DNA from: Blautia sp.
GTDB lineage: Bacteria; Bacillota; Clostridia; Lachnospirales; Lachnospiraceae
Length of the DNA: 64,000 bases
Reading direction: 5' to 3'
NCBI GenBank assembly: GCA_017463155.1
Contig: JAFTPT010000038.1
Location: forward strand, 31,392 to 95,391
Shown here: piece after piece, positions 28,676-37,430 of the stretch
Position numbering within the stretch: the stretch's first letter is position 1
How the letters are laid out: every line of letters begins with the position of its first letter
Notes under the pieces: generated by a model
What the model was told of the DNA's origin: nothing
Seen by the model: only the letters and a program-made list of their open reading frames with translations
Databases searched by the model: none
Translations under genes and position numbers: made by a program

Positions 28676-29491
28676 ATGGAGAGAACACGAATTCCAACAT
28701 TTGAAACGCCAAGTTTTTCCAGGCGCCTGAAAAGCATGCTGGGCGTTGATTTTTACCGGCTGTTCCACACGCCGCTTTTCTATATCATGCTGGCAATTTC
28801 CGCAATGATCCCTGCGCTGATCATGTCGATGGGCAAGGGCGGCGGTGAGGGAGCGCTCTACGCCAACACCTGGAACATCGTTGCGGCAGATATACCACTT
28901 TATATTGTTCGGGATATAGGCGACTACGCCAATATGAACATGGTCTTCATTTTCGGCGGAATCATGGTGTCCATCTTCATCGGGCATGATTATCGCTCCG
29001 GCTATGTCAAGCAGCTCTTCACCACCCACGCGAAAAAGAGGGACTATATGATGAGCAAATCCATCGTCTGCGCATTCGGTATGGCCTGTATGTGTGTGGC
29101 CTATCTGATCGCAGGTGCAGGCGCGGGCCTCATCACCGGCGCGGATATGCACGTCAATGTAGGTTCGCTGCTGGTGGCGGTGTTGGGCAAGATGATCATG
29201 AGCCTCGGCTGGGCCAGCCTTTACACCTTCCTGAATGTCGTACTGCGTCGGCACTTCGGGATCTCCATTGCGCTGAGCTTTTTCATTGGTACGGGCATCC
29301 CGGTCATCGGTGCAGCGGCGCTCCTTGGAAATAATTCCGCTTTGAATGTATTCCTTTACGGTTCGTCGGTCAATGCCTGCCTGTCGGGTAATCTCGTGAC
29401 GCTTATCACCTGCCTGGTTGTATCGGTGACATGGGCGATCATCTATAACGTGCTGGGCTCTGCCGTGCTGGCCCGCAGCGACGTGTATTAA
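28676..29491 (+). CDS. ABC-2 permease, copy 1
   Basis: A 271-residue membrane protein with about six hydrophobic segments, paired with the ATPase two bases upstream. It is paralogous to the second permease: both share an N-terminal amphipathic stretch (RLKSMLGVDFYRLFHTPLF) and a cytoplasmic loop of the form DYRSGYVKQLFTTHAKKRDY. This fits the ABC-2/BcrB-type permease superfamily. It ends in a soluble LARSDVY tail. AAGGAGG for the next gene begins right at the stop. Confidence 0.88.
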   Translation: MERTRIPTFETPSFSRRLKSMLGVDFYRLFHTPLFYIMLAISAMIPALIMSMGKGGGEGALYANTWNIVAADIPLYIVRDIGDYANMNMVFIFGGIMVSIFIGHDYRSGYVKQLFTTHAKKRDYMMSKSIVCAFGMACMCVAYLIAGAGAGLITGADMHVNVGSLLVAVLGKMIMSLGWASLYTFLNVVLRRHFGISIALSFFIGTGIPVIGAAALLGNNSALNVFLYGSSVNACLSGNLVTLITCLVVSVTWAIIYNVLGSAVLARSDVY

Positions 29492-29504
29492 GGAGGCGGC
29501 GAAC

Positions 29505-30464
29505 ATGAATGCAATTGAAATCAGAAATCTGAACAAGAGCTTCGGCAGCAAACAGGCTGTCAGAAATCTGAATATGACTGTGCCGCAAGGCGCTATCTAC
29601 GGCTTTATCGGGGAAAATGGAAGCGGCAAGTCCACCACAGAGAAGATCATCTGCGGCCTCATCCACGAAAACAGCGGCAGTGTGAAACTCTATGGCAGAG
29701 ATCACACGAATCCCGGTGTAAGGGAACACATCGGCGTATTGATCGAGTCTCCCGGCTGCTTCCCCAATATCAGTGTATGGAACAACATGATGCTTCAGGC
29801 AACGAATCTCGGCATCAAAAATCCTGAGAAAGAGATCGCCCGGGTGCTGAAAACTGTCCGTATGGAGGGTGCAGCGTCGAATAAGTTCCGTAACTGTTCT
29901 CTTGGTATGAAACAGCGCATCGGTATCGCCTTTGCTCTTTTGGGAGACCCTGCACTTCTCGTACTGGATGAGCCCATCAATGGCCTGGACGCCGACGGCA
30001 TGCGCATCATGCGAGAGGTGCTGACGGATATCACCCGGAAGGATGGCCGAACAGTGCTCATCTCCTCCCACATCCTCGGCGAGCTTGAAAAGATCGCGAC
30101 CCATTACGGCATTATCCGCCATGGGCGAATGGTGAAGGAAATGACGGCGCAGGAACTGGAGGAAAGCTGCCGCACCTACATCGCCCTGAAAACAGGTGAT
30201 ATGGCCCGGACGAAACGGCTGCTCCAAAGCCGGTACGCCCGTGTGGAAGAAGACGAAGGCGGGTACCTTCGCATCTATGACCTTGTTCCCTCGCGGGTGG
30301 TGGTGCGGTTCCTCTATGAGAACGGAATCATTACCGGGGAGATTAAATCAGCCAGGATCAATCTGGAGGAATACTATATCGACCTGATGCAGGAAAAGGA
30401 GTCGAGCGCGCACCGCGAGGAGCAAGCGCCACACGCACCGTACACGGAAATGGAGGGCAGATAA
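29505..30464 (+). CDS. ABC-2 exporter ATPase, copy 2
   Basis: A 319-residue ATPase, closely related to copy 1 across its whole length (MNAIEIRNLNKSFGSKQAVR; Walker A GENGSGKST; signature CSLGMKQR; Walker B VLDEPINGLDADG). The tail is about 19 residues longer, rich in Glu and His (EKESSAHREEQAPH). The gene starts after AAGGAGGCGGCGAAC and is followed one base after its stop by its permease. Tandem duplication of an ATPase-permease pair is the simplest explanation. The two ATPases could drive one mixed transporter or two separate ones. Confidence 0.92.
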   Translation: MNAIEIRNLNKSFGSKQAVRNLNMTVPQGAIYGFIGENGSGKSTTEKIICGLIHENSGSVKLYGRDHTNPGVREHIGVLIESPGCFPNISVWNNMMLQATNLGIKNPEKEIARVLKTVRMEGAASNKFRNCSLGMKQRIGIAFALLGDPALLVLDEPINGLDADGMRIMREVLTDITRKDGRTVLISSHILGELEKIATHYGIIRHGRMVKEMTAQELEESCRTYIALKTGDMARTKRLLQSRYARVEEDEGGYLRIYDLVPSRVVVRFLYENGIITGEIKSARINLEEYYIDLMQEKESSAHREEQAPHAPYTEMEGR

Positions 30465-30465
30465 A

Positions 30466-31230
30466 ATGGCACATGTGAAAGAAAAAAGGCTCCCGTCCCG
30501 GAACTTTGCAGAAAGACTTGGCAGTATGCTTCGGGTGGATGCCAGAAGAATGTTCGGCACTCCGCTGTTCTGGATCTGCCTCGGTATCGCCTTTGTGATT
30601 CCTGTCCTTGTGCTCGTGATGACTTCTGCCTTCGGCGGTGAGGGAAACGCAATGTTTACGAACACCTGGCAGATCATCGGTTCGGAAAGCGCTGATCTCG
30701 GCGCCATGATGAACATCAACCTCATGTACTTTATGATGGCTGTATTCGTCTGCCTCTTTACCGCAGAGGACTTCCGCAGCGGCTATGCAAAGAACCTGTT
30801 CACCGTCCGTGCCCGGAAAACCGACTATGTGGCGTCCAAGACCATCATCGGCTTCATTGCCGGTGCGCTGTTCCTGATCGCTTTCTTTATCGGCGGTGTC
30901 GTCGGCGGCTCTGTGGCCGGGCTGTCCTTCGAACTCGGCGCAGCGGGCGTCAGCGGCCTTGTGATGTGCATGCTGGCGAAGATCTTCCTTACGGCAGTCT
31001 TCGTGGCAATCTTCCTGCTCATGAGCGTCATCGCGAAAAGCAGAAGCTGGATGAGCATCTGCCTGTCTCTATTTGGCGGGATGCTGCTCTTCATGATGAT
31101 TCCCATGATGACGCCGCTGGATTCGGGCATAATGAATGTGGGTCTGTGCCTGGCAGGCGGCGCCATCTTCGCCGCAGCCATCGGCGCAGTCAGTAATGTA
31201 GTACTTAAAAAATCAAGTCTTGTAGGATAA
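30466..31230 (+). CDS. ABC-2 permease, copy 2
   Basis: A 254-residue membrane protein with about six helices, paralogous to the permease at 28676: RLGSMLRVDARRMFGTPLF and DFRSGYAKNLFTVRARKTDY match the corresponding parts. It is the last gene of the four-gene exporter operon, and a terminator follows at 31308. No lanthipeptide or other precursor gene, and no intact two-component pair, is seen beside it. Confidence 0.88.
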   Translation: MAHVKEKRLPSRNFAERLGSMLRVDARRMFGTPLFWICLGIAFVIPVLVLVMTSAFGGEGNAMFTNTWQIIGSESADLGAMMNINLMYFMMAVFVCLFTAEDFRSGYAKNLFTVRARKTDYVASKTIIGFIAGALFLIAFFIGGVVGGSVAGLSFELGAAGVSGLVMCMLAKIFLTAVFVAIFLLMSVIAKSRSWMSICLSLFGGMLLFMMIPMMTPLDSGIMNVGLCLAGGAIFAAAIGAVSNVVLKKSSLVG

Positions 31231-31307
31231 GGAGGCTATCAGGGAGGAATTCGAATATTTTCAAATGATTGAATAAAACAATGACTTAACAATAGCAGTA
31301 TATTTTG

Positions 31308-31344
31308 CAGCTGATAGAAATCCTCAGTTCTATCAGCTGTTTTT
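31308..31344 (+). terminator. rho-independent terminator after exporter operon
   Basis: CAGCTGATAGAA, eight-base loop, TTCTATCAGCTG, then TTTTT. Confidence 0.92.
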
Positions 31345-31432
31345 CGTTGATCTTTTATTTGAATATATTATAATAAACATGACATATAGCTGTCGTGTTA
31401 GACTTGGTATGATATATATGGGTGTGAGAGAA

Positions 31433-31983
31433 ATGAAGATAGACAGGCTGATGGGGATACTCTCGGTGTTGCTGCAGGAAGAGAAAACGACAGCACCGGA
31501 ACTTGCAGAGCGGTTTGAGGTATCGAGAAGAACAATCAATCGGGATATTGAGGATCTGTGTAAGGAGCGAGGATTGAAGTGCTGGAAAAAATGCGTAAGA
31601 AGGGCATTCCAACGATTGTCTGGCTTACGCCGATTCTGCCATTTATCAATGATTCTGAGGATAACATCACGGCAATTCTGAATGAATGTGTAAGAGTCGG
31701 GGTAAAGGGCATTATTGATTTCGGAATGGGGTTGACGCTTCGGGAAGGAGACAGGGAATATTATTATGCAGCGCTTGACAAGTTTTTTCCGGGAATGAAA
31801 GAACGGTACATCAAACGGTATGGGAATGCGTATGAACTGCCAAGTCCGAATGCAAAAGAATTGATGGGGATATTCCAGAGAATCTGTAAGGACAATGGAA
31901 TCCTTTCAAATCCAGATGAGTGTTTCAGCTTTATGCAGGAACTACCGGATAAATATCCGCAGATGAGTATATTTGATCTGTAA
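31433..31983 (+). pseudogene. Chimeric remains: HTH regulator start joined to SPL radical SAM C-terminus
   Basis: The first part (31433 to about 31563) encodes the DNA-binding domain of a DeoR/WYL-type regulator: MKIDRLMGILSVLLQEEKTT, then ELAERFEVSRRTINRDIEDL. It then stops matching just where the WYL domain should begin. From about 31567, in a different frame, the sequence reads RIEVLEKMRKKGIPTIVWLT and then ILPFINDSEDN. That is the C-terminal half of an SPL-family (spore photoproduct lyase-like) radical SAM protein, through PQMSIFDL at 31983. The radical SAM CxxxCxxC motif is absent. A deletion fused two unrelated genes; neither product would be functional. Confidence 0.8.
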
Positions 31984-31999
31984 AGATTGGAGGCTGATT

Positions 32000-32746
32000 A
32001 TGGAATACATCAGGGTCACAAAGGATAATTTGGAAACGGAACATATCTGCTGTGCGATATCAAACAACAAAGATGTGCAGGTATCTTCAAAGAAAGCATG
32101 GCTTGCGGACAGGTTTGATGAAGGGCTTGTTTTTCTGAAGAGCGTGGAGCGCGGTAAGTGCTTTATCGAATATCTTCCGGCAGAAAACGCCTGGATTCCG
32201 CTTGAAGCTGATGGGTATATGTATATTGACTGTCTGTGGGTGTCCGGGTCTTTCAAGGGACATGGATACTCTTCAGATTTGCTGAATGCCTGTATAGAGG
32301 ATAGCAAGGAAAAGGGACGAAGCGGGCTGTGCATTCTGTGTGCTGCAAAGAAGAAGCCATTTCTGGCTGATCCGAAGTTTCTGAAGTACAAGGGCTTTGT
32401 CGTCTCTGATGAGGCAGATAACGGTATCGGGCTCTGGTATTTGCCGTTTGATGAGAAAGCAGATGTGCCACGATTCAAAGAATGTGCTAAGCATCCGCAT
32501 ATAGATGAGATGGGATATGTTCTGTATTACACAAGCCAGTGCCCATTTAATGCGAAGTATGTGCCTGTCTTGGAGCAGACAGCTAAAGAGAATGATATTC
32601 CGTTCCGGGCAATCCATATAGAGAGCAGGGATGAAGCACAGAATGCTCCGACTCCGATTACGAATTATGCGCTGTTTCATGATGGGGAGTATGTAACGAA
32701 TGAACAGATGAACGATAAGAAGTTTCTGAAGTTGGTTAATAGGTAG
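32000..32746 (+). CDS. GNAT acetyltransferase with C-terminal YoaP domain
   Basis: A 248-residue protein. The N-terminal GNAT domain (about residues 1-160) has the acetyl-CoA loop in WVSGSFKGHGYSSDLLNACI. The C-terminal YoaP-like domain (about 185-245) is thioredoxin-like with a single CPF motif (YYTSQCPFNAKYVPVL). This matches the YoaP family of Firmicutes; the acceptor substrate is not known. GGAGGCTGATT precedes the ATG. GNAT-YoaP genes are often followed by a DUF3781 gene, and a remnant of one is present directly downstream. Confidence 0.88.
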   Translation: MEYIRVTKDNLETEHICCAISNNKDVQVSSKKAWLADRFDEGLVFLKSVERGKCFIEYLPAENAWIPLEADGYMYIDCLWVSGSFKGHGYSSDLLNACIEDSKEKGRSGLCILCAAKKKPFLADPKFLKYKGFVVSDEADNGIGLWYLPFDEKADVPRFKECAKHPHIDEMGYVLYYTSQCPFNAKYVPVLEQTAKENDIPFRAIHIESRDEAQNAPTPITNYALFHDGEYVTNEQMNDKKFLKLVNR

Positions 32747-32758
32747 GAGATTGTCAGA

Positions 32759-32951
32759 ATGGAAACAGCGGATATTGACAGGCTGCATACTACAGAGCTG
32801 GGAGTGGGTCGCATTGATGATAGAGAAGTACGCCGGGGAGATGGATCTGGACACACTGCCGGATCTGGATAATTATTTCAAGATGAAACGAATCAAAGAA
32901 ATGTACCGAAAATATATGCGGCTGAGTGCGCTGGCACGTAAGGCGGCATAA
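32759..32951 (+). pseudogene. DUF3781 gene remnant joined to an unknown C-terminal fragment
   Basis: ATG 32759 begins METADIDRLHTTELGVGRI, which looks like the conserved start of DUF3781 proteins (LHTTxxGVxRIKRNL), but sense is lost right after RI. Another frame then takes over (LMIEKYAGEMDLDTLPDLDN, followed by a basic helix RIKEMYRKYMRLSALARKAA) up to the stop at 32951. I do not recognise that second piece. The join looks like a deletion between two genes. Confidence 0.55.
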
Positions 32952-32957
32952 GTACTG

Positions 32958-33011
32958 GCCGGTTCATTGGTATATGCATAAGTATTTGACCAATGGACCG
33001 GCTCCTTTTTT
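32958..33011 (+). terminator. rho-independent terminator
   Basis: GCCGGTTCATTGGT pairs with ACCAATGGACCGGC (one mismatch) around an 17-base loop, then TCC and T6. Confidence 0.85.
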
Positions 33012-33086
33012 ATTGTAATAAGAGAGCAAATATGCTAAGATTAACGTGACAACTAAGTCCAAACTTAAAGCAGAAGGAAGATCAAG

Positions 33087-34856
33087 GTGAATCTGGAAAA
33101 AAAGAAAGTATATGTTTACACCCGCGTCTCAACCGCAATGCAGATCGATGGGTACTCCCTGGAAGCACAGCGCACCCGTATGCGGGCCTTCGCTGAATTC
33201 AATGAGTATGAGATCGCGGGGGAGTATGAAGACGCCGGCAAGTCCGGAAAGTCCATAGAAGGCCGCGACGAATTCAACCGCATGATGGAAGACATCAAGA
33301 CCGGCAAGGATGATGTTTCCTTTGTCTTGGTCTTCAAATTGTCACGCTTCGGACGGAACGCCGCCGATGTCCTTTCCGTACTGCAGACCATGCAGGATTT
33401 CGGTGTCAATCTGATCTGTGTGGAAGACGGCATTGATTCTTCAAAAGATGCCGGTAAGCTGATGATCTCGGTCTTGTCGGCAGTGGCAGAGATAGAGCGT
33501 GAGAATATCCGTGTCCAAACCATGGAAGGACGGATTCAGAAAGCAAGAGATGGAAAGTGGAACGGCGGCTTCCCTCCATACGGCTACAGTCTTAAGGACG
33601 GCGTATTGGAGATCAATGAGGAGGAAGCCCTTGCGATCCGTACCATATTTGAACAGTGGGTTTCCACGGATATCGGTGCGAACGGTCTTGCCAAATATCT
33701 GGAGAACCATGGAATCCGTAAAATTCCCAGACACAACGGGAAGAATCCTCTGTTTGATGCGGCACTGATCCGCAATATCATTAAGAACCCGGTATATTGC
33801 GGGAAGATCGCCTATGGCCGACGGAAGACGGAGAAGGTTCACGGTACCCGTAATGAGTACAAGCTGGTCGAACAGGATGATTATCTTGTGGTTGATGGTC
33901 TGCATGCGGGCATTGTGTCTGAAGAAATGTGGAATCAGGCTCAGATCAAGATGATCGCTCAGGCAAAGAAATACGAGCATGTGAATAAGGCCAAGGATAC
34001 CAGGACACACCTGCTTTCAGGACTGGTGAAGTGTCCGATCTGCGGAACCGGCATGTATGGCAACAAGAGCATCAAGCATCGCAAAGACGGAACCAAGTAC
34101 AAGGATTTCTTTTACTATGGCTGCAAGCACAGAACGATGACCAGAGGCCATAAGTGCGATTATAAAAAGCAGATAAATGAAGATGTCCTGGATGCGGCCG
34201 TAGTGGAAGTGATCACAAAACTGGTGGCCAATCCCCGGTTCGCATCTATGATGCAGGAAAAGATTAACATGAAGGTGGACACCACCGTCCTTGATCAGGA
34301 GATCACGTCCTTGGAAAAACAGCTGAAACAGTCCTATTCCGTAAAGCGGAAAACGCTGGAGGAGATTGAGGCGCTGGATCCGGACGGCAGACACTATAAA
34401 CGCCTGAAAACAGATCTGGACGACCGTCTATACCGGATGTATGACAAGATCGATGACCAGGAGCAGAGCCTTATAGAGGCGAGGGCGAAAAAGCAATCCA
34501 TCGAATCCGAAAAGGTCACCGGGGACAACATCTATAAGATTCTGATCTATTTTGACAAGTTCTATTCACTGATGAATGAGGAGGAACGGCGTAAGCTGAT
34601 GGAGTCGCTTATTGAGGAGATTCAAATCTACGAAGAGCGCCAGCCAAACGGTCAGTGGCTGAAGTCGATCACCTTCCGTCTGCCAATCATCGAGAAAGAC
34701 ATGAAAATATCCGTTGGAAATAGTTTGGACAGTGAACAACATGTCGAATGCGTTTCACTTTTACAGCGAATGAGCAACACCCGGGAGAAAACGATTACCC
34801 TTGATGTTGACATTGAGGATTATCATAGGATTAAGAGTGAGAGAAGAGAGGTGTGA
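33087..34856 (+). CDS. Large serine recombinase (site-specific integrase)
   Basis: A 589-residue serine recombinase. The start is GTG 33087 after AGAAGGAAGATC. The resolvase domain (about residues 7-150) has the catalytic Ser15 in YTRVSTAMQ and the conserved SRFGRNAAD and EIERENIRVQT segments. Then a Recombinase domain (about 165-270; GGFPPYGYSLKDG), a zinc ribbon (CPICGTG and the later GCKHRTMTRGHKC) and a coiled-coil (about 395-490). This class integrates and excises conjugative or mobilisable elements. No conjugation genes are nearby, so the element it served is lost or lies outside. The next gene begins five bases after the stop. Confidence 0.95.
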   Translation: MNLEKKKVYVYTRVSTAMQIDGYSLEAQRTRMRAFAEFNEYEIAGEYEDAGKSGKSIEGRDEFNRMMEDIKTGKDDVSFVLVFKLSRFGRNAADVLSVLQTMQDFGVNLICVEDGIDSSKDAGKLMISVLSAVAEIERENIRVQTMEGRIQKARDGKWNGGFPPYGYSLKDGVLEINEEEALAIRTIFEQWVSTDIGANGLAKYLENHGIRKIPRHNGKNPLFDAALIRNIIKNPVYCGKIAYGRRKTEKVHGTRNEYKLVEQDDYLVVDGLHAGIVSEEMWNQAQIKMIAQAKKYEHVNKAKDTRTHLLSGLVKCPICGTGMYGNKSIKHRKDGTKYKDFFYYGCKHRTMTRGHKCDYKKQINEDVLDAAVVEVITKLVANPRFASMMQEKINMKVDTTVLDQEITSLEKQLKQSYSVKRKTLEEIEALDPDGRHYKRLKTDLDDRLYRMYDKIDDQEQSLIEARAKKQSIESEKVTGDNIYKILIYFDKFYSLMNEEERRKLMESLIEEIQIYEERQPNGQWLKSITFRLPIIEKDMKISVGNSLDSEQHVECVSLLQRMSNTREKTITLDVDIEDYHRIKSERREV

Positions 34857-34860
34857 CACT

Positions 34861-35679
34861 TTGAAAAAGTATTGGCCATCGATAGTGATGTTGGTGATCT
34901 TTGAAATAGTAGCTGTGACGTTAAGGCTGACAAAAGATAATCTGTTCTATCTTTTTAATTTTAGCTATATTGGACTTTCTATATCCTTTGGCGTTTTTCT
35001 GTTTATCAGGAAATACAAGCATGCCCGCCGTGTTGTACAGCTCCTTGTCGGACTATATATGCTGATATATTTAGGGTTGATCTGCAACGAAAATATGCAG
35101 ATTGAGGGCTTTTGGTATTATTTGTTTACAGGAGTATTTGAAGCAGCAACAATACACTACGCCGTAGCAAAGATATTCGGGCCTATGATATTCGGCAGAG
35201 GTTGGTGTGGCTATGCCTGCTGGACGGCAATGGTTCTTGACTTCCTTCCGTACAAGATTCCAAAGACACCGCGTAAAAAGATCGGATGGATCAGATATAT
35301 TGTTTTTGCGGCATCTCTGGTATTTGTTGCAGCATTATTCCTCGCAAAAGTTGGAAATATCGAAAGGATTATGTTCTGGGCGTTCATAGTGGGAAATATA
35401 ATCTACTATGCAGTCGGGGTAATTCTGGCATTTGCGTTTAAGGACAACAGGGCTTTCTGCAAATATATTTGTCCAATAACAGTATTTCTGAAGCCGATGA
35501 GCTACTTCTCATTGCTGCGTATCAAATGTGATAAGGAGAAATGTGTTTCTTGTGGAAAGTGTAAAAAAGTATGCCCGATGAATGTTGATGTAACGGATAA
35601 CAGTAGGAAACGTCAGAATGGGACAGAATGTATACTTTGTATGGAGTGTGTCAAAAGATGTCCCCAAAATGCGTTATAG
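34861..35679 (+). CDS. NapH/NosR-like membrane protein with two [4Fe-4S] motifs
   Basis: A 272-residue protein. It is probably initiated at TTG 34861, because GAGAGGTG lies upstream and the frame before it overlaps the recombinase. It has about five membrane helices, a conserved cytoplasmic-side GRGWCGYACWTAMVLDF segment typical of NapH/NosR/CcoG-type ferredoxins, and a C-terminal pair of ferredoxin motifs (CVSCGKCKKVCP and CILCMECVKRCP). Such proteins pass electrons across the membrane. No partner reductase is nearby, so the role is open. It may be cargo of the recombinase-bearing element. Confidence 0.85.
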   Translation: MKKYWPSIVMLVIFEIVAVTLRLTKDNLFYLFNFSYIGLSISFGVFLFIRKYKHARRVVQLLVGLYMLIYLGLICNENMQIEGFWYYLFTGVFEAATIHYAVAKIFGPMIFGRGWCGYACWTAMVLDFLPYKIPKTPRKKIGWIRYIVFAASLVFVAALFLAKVGNIERIMFWAFIVGNIIYYAVGVILAFAFKDNRAFCKYICPITVFLKPMSYFSLLRIKCDKEKCVSCGKCKKVCPMNVDVTDNSRKRQNGTECILCMECVKRCPQNAL

Positions 35680-35701
35680 TTATAGTATAAAGTAGATGCT
35701 A

Positions 35702-35741
35702 AAGCCTTGCGCTGCCACGGCCGGTAGTAAGAGGCTTTTTT
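35702..35741 (+). terminator. rho-independent terminator
   Basis: AAGCCT pairs with AGGCTT around an internally paired loop (GCTGCCACGGCCGGTAG), then T6. Confidence 0.7.
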
Positions 35742-35842
35742 GTACAGTTTTTCGTTTGTATTCACATTCACGTAAACAAAACTTTAACATTTGGGGTGTA
35801 TGGTATATATACTATCACTACTGCTATTGCCAAGGAGAAGTC

Positions 35843-35884
35843 ATGTTTAAGATACTCATTGTAGAAGATGATAAGGGATTGTAA
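35843..35884 (+). pseudogene. Truncated response regulator start
   Basis: After AAGGAGAAG an ATG opens MFKILIVEDDKGL and then stops. This is the first beta strand and acidic pocket (EDD) of an OmpR-type response regulator. The rest of the gene is missing and the TauE fusion gene begins 18 bases later. It looks like the 5' scar of a deleted two-component system, and the promoter and ribosome site of that system may now drive the downstream gene. Confidence 0.7.
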
Positions 35885-35901
35885 AGCTAAGGGAGAAACC
35901 T

Positions 35902-37287
35902 ATGGAATGGATATGGTATATTATTGCCGCACTCGGCGCAGGGATCGGCACAGGTTTGGCCGGTCTGTCCGCCGCCACCGTCATGGTGCCGATACTGATC
36001 GTGCTCTGTCCGTCCTTTGCCGGAGAGACCGGCGCGTATCAGGCCACAGCGATCGCTTTGGCGTCAGATATTCTCGGCTCGGCGGTAACGACCTACACCT
36101 ATGCCAGGCATAAGAACATTGCCCTGAAACGGGGATGGATCATGCTGGTGTGCATTCTCGCCATGTGTACCGTGGGGAGCTATGTGGCTTTTATTGTAGG
36201 CAATGTGGTACTGGGCAGTTTTACACTCTTTCTGACCTTCTTCATTGGCATCCGTTTTCTGGTCAAACCTGATACCAGCAGGAAGAACACAGCCGGTAAA
36301 GGTGAGAAGTTGGACTGGAAAGGCGTGGTAATCTCCCTGTTCTTCGGCTTGACCATCGGCTTTGGTACCGGTTTTGTGGGTACGGGCGGCGGCATGATGA
36401 TGCTGCTCTGTATCGCAGTAGCCACAGTCGCCAGTCTGCTCTCAGCCAGATTTGCCAACAGAGTGAATAACCGAACAGTGGGACTTGTTACGGGCGCTGT
36501 TCTGACGGTACTCGGCGCGTCAATGTTGATACTCAATTATTGGGAGATCTTATCGCAATACGCACTGTTCATCGATACTCTTCGTTGTCTGGGAGTGCTC
36601 GCTGCGTATATCATCCCGTGCGTGCTTGTGCTCCTGCCCGTAAGGTTTCTTACAAAGATCCCATCCTTTATATTCCGCAAGCTGCTGCATATCGTCGCGT
36701 TTTCCTGTGTGACGATCATGACGCTGACGGCGGGAAGCTGGCAGTCGGCGGCACTGGCAGCCGTTGTGATCGCTGCACTGATCTATCCCGTACTGCGTAT
36801 TCTTGAGAACGAAACGTGGTATGGCAGGCTGTTTGTTCAAAAGGAGCCCGGAGAAATCCGCAAAAGTCTTCTTATGCTGTTTCTGATGTTCGCGGTGTTA
36901 ATCTCCGTGGCATGGGGCTTTTTCCGCAAGCCGTATATTGCGGCAGCTGCGATTTTGATGTGGGGAAAGGGAGACGCTGCTGCCGCGCTTATCGGTATCC
37001 CGTTTGGCAGGCATAAGGTCAGGCTCAAAGGAACTGACGGAAAGAAATCGTGGGAAGGCAGCACAGCAATGCTTGCGGTATCGTTTATCTGCGGCTTCTG
37101 CGTGTTATACTTCGGTCACGGATCACAGCTTCTTTCTGCGATGCTGACAGGACTTGCAGGCGCACTTCTCGGCGCTGCGACCGAGCTGTTTACACCGAGC
37201 AAATACGATACAGTTACCGTTCCGGCCATGATCGCCGCGGTGCTTTTGATCCTCGGATCTCTGAAGCTCCTGGGGTTGAACCTGTAG
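35902..37287 (+). CDS. TauE/SafE permease fused to a dolichol-kinase/CTP-transferase-like domain
   Basis: A 461-residue membrane protein. Residues 1 to about 215 are a TauE/SafE (DUF81) anion-exporter-like permease, including GTGFVGTGGGMMMLLCIAVA and the family's closing ARFANRVNNRTVGLVTG. From about 225 it continues in frame as a dolichol kinase/phosphatidate cytidylyltransferase-like protein: FRKLLHIVAF, FRKPYIAAAAILMWGKGDA with its acidic residue, GTDGKKSWEGS. These are normally separate genes. The last codons (LKLLGLNL) are antisense to a transposase fragment, so the natural C-terminus has been cut off. AAGGGAGAAA precedes the ATG. Whether the product works is doubtful. Confidence 0.75.
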   Translation: MEWIWYIIAALGAGIGTGLAGLSAATVMVPILIVLCPSFAGETGAYQATAIALASDILGSAVTTYTYARHKNIALKRGWIMLVCILAMCTVGSYVAFIVGNVVLGSFTLFLTFFIGIRFLVKPDTSRKNTAGKGEKLDWKGVVISLFFGLTIGFGTGFVGTGGGMMMLLCIAVATVASLLSARFANRVNNRTVGLVTGAVLTVLGASMLILNYWEILSQYALFIDTLRCLGVLAAYIIPCVLVLLPVRFLTKIPSFIFRKLLHIVAFSCVTIMTLTAGSWQSAALAAVVIAALIYPVLRILENETWYGRLFVQKEPGEIRKSLLMLFLMFAVLISVAWGFFRKPYIAAAAILMWGKGDAAAALIGIPFGRHKVRLKGTDGKKSWEGSTAMLAVSFICGFCVLYFGHGSQLLSAMLTGLAGALLGAATELFTPSKYDTVTVPAMIAAVLLILGSLKLLGLNL

Positions 37288-37430
37288 CAGAACTCGCTGA
37301 GATAAGACTGCAAGTATTTCGTGCTTGTACCGTGGTAAGTACCCTTCAGAAAGGCTTTCGCGTTGCCAATGATGGTGTGGAGCCATTTCAAATGCTCACT
37401 GTTTGGATCAAAATCCGCCGACTCATGGTT
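37262..37430 (-). pseudogene. IS1595-family (ISXO2-like) transposase C-terminal fragment
   Basis: On the minus strand a frame reads NHESADFDPNSEHLKWLHTI, then GNAKAFLKGTYHG and YLSEFCYRFNPRSF. This is the well-conserved C-terminal signature of IS1595/ISXO2-type transposases. The rest of the element is missing on both sides, and its end overlaps the 3' end of the TauE fusion gene. Confidence 0.8.

Noticed and set aside
34801-34860. ATG start for the ferredoxin-type gene at 34801
   Set aside because: It would overlap the recombinase by 56 bases and lacks a ribosome site. TTG 34861 with GAGAGGTG fits better.
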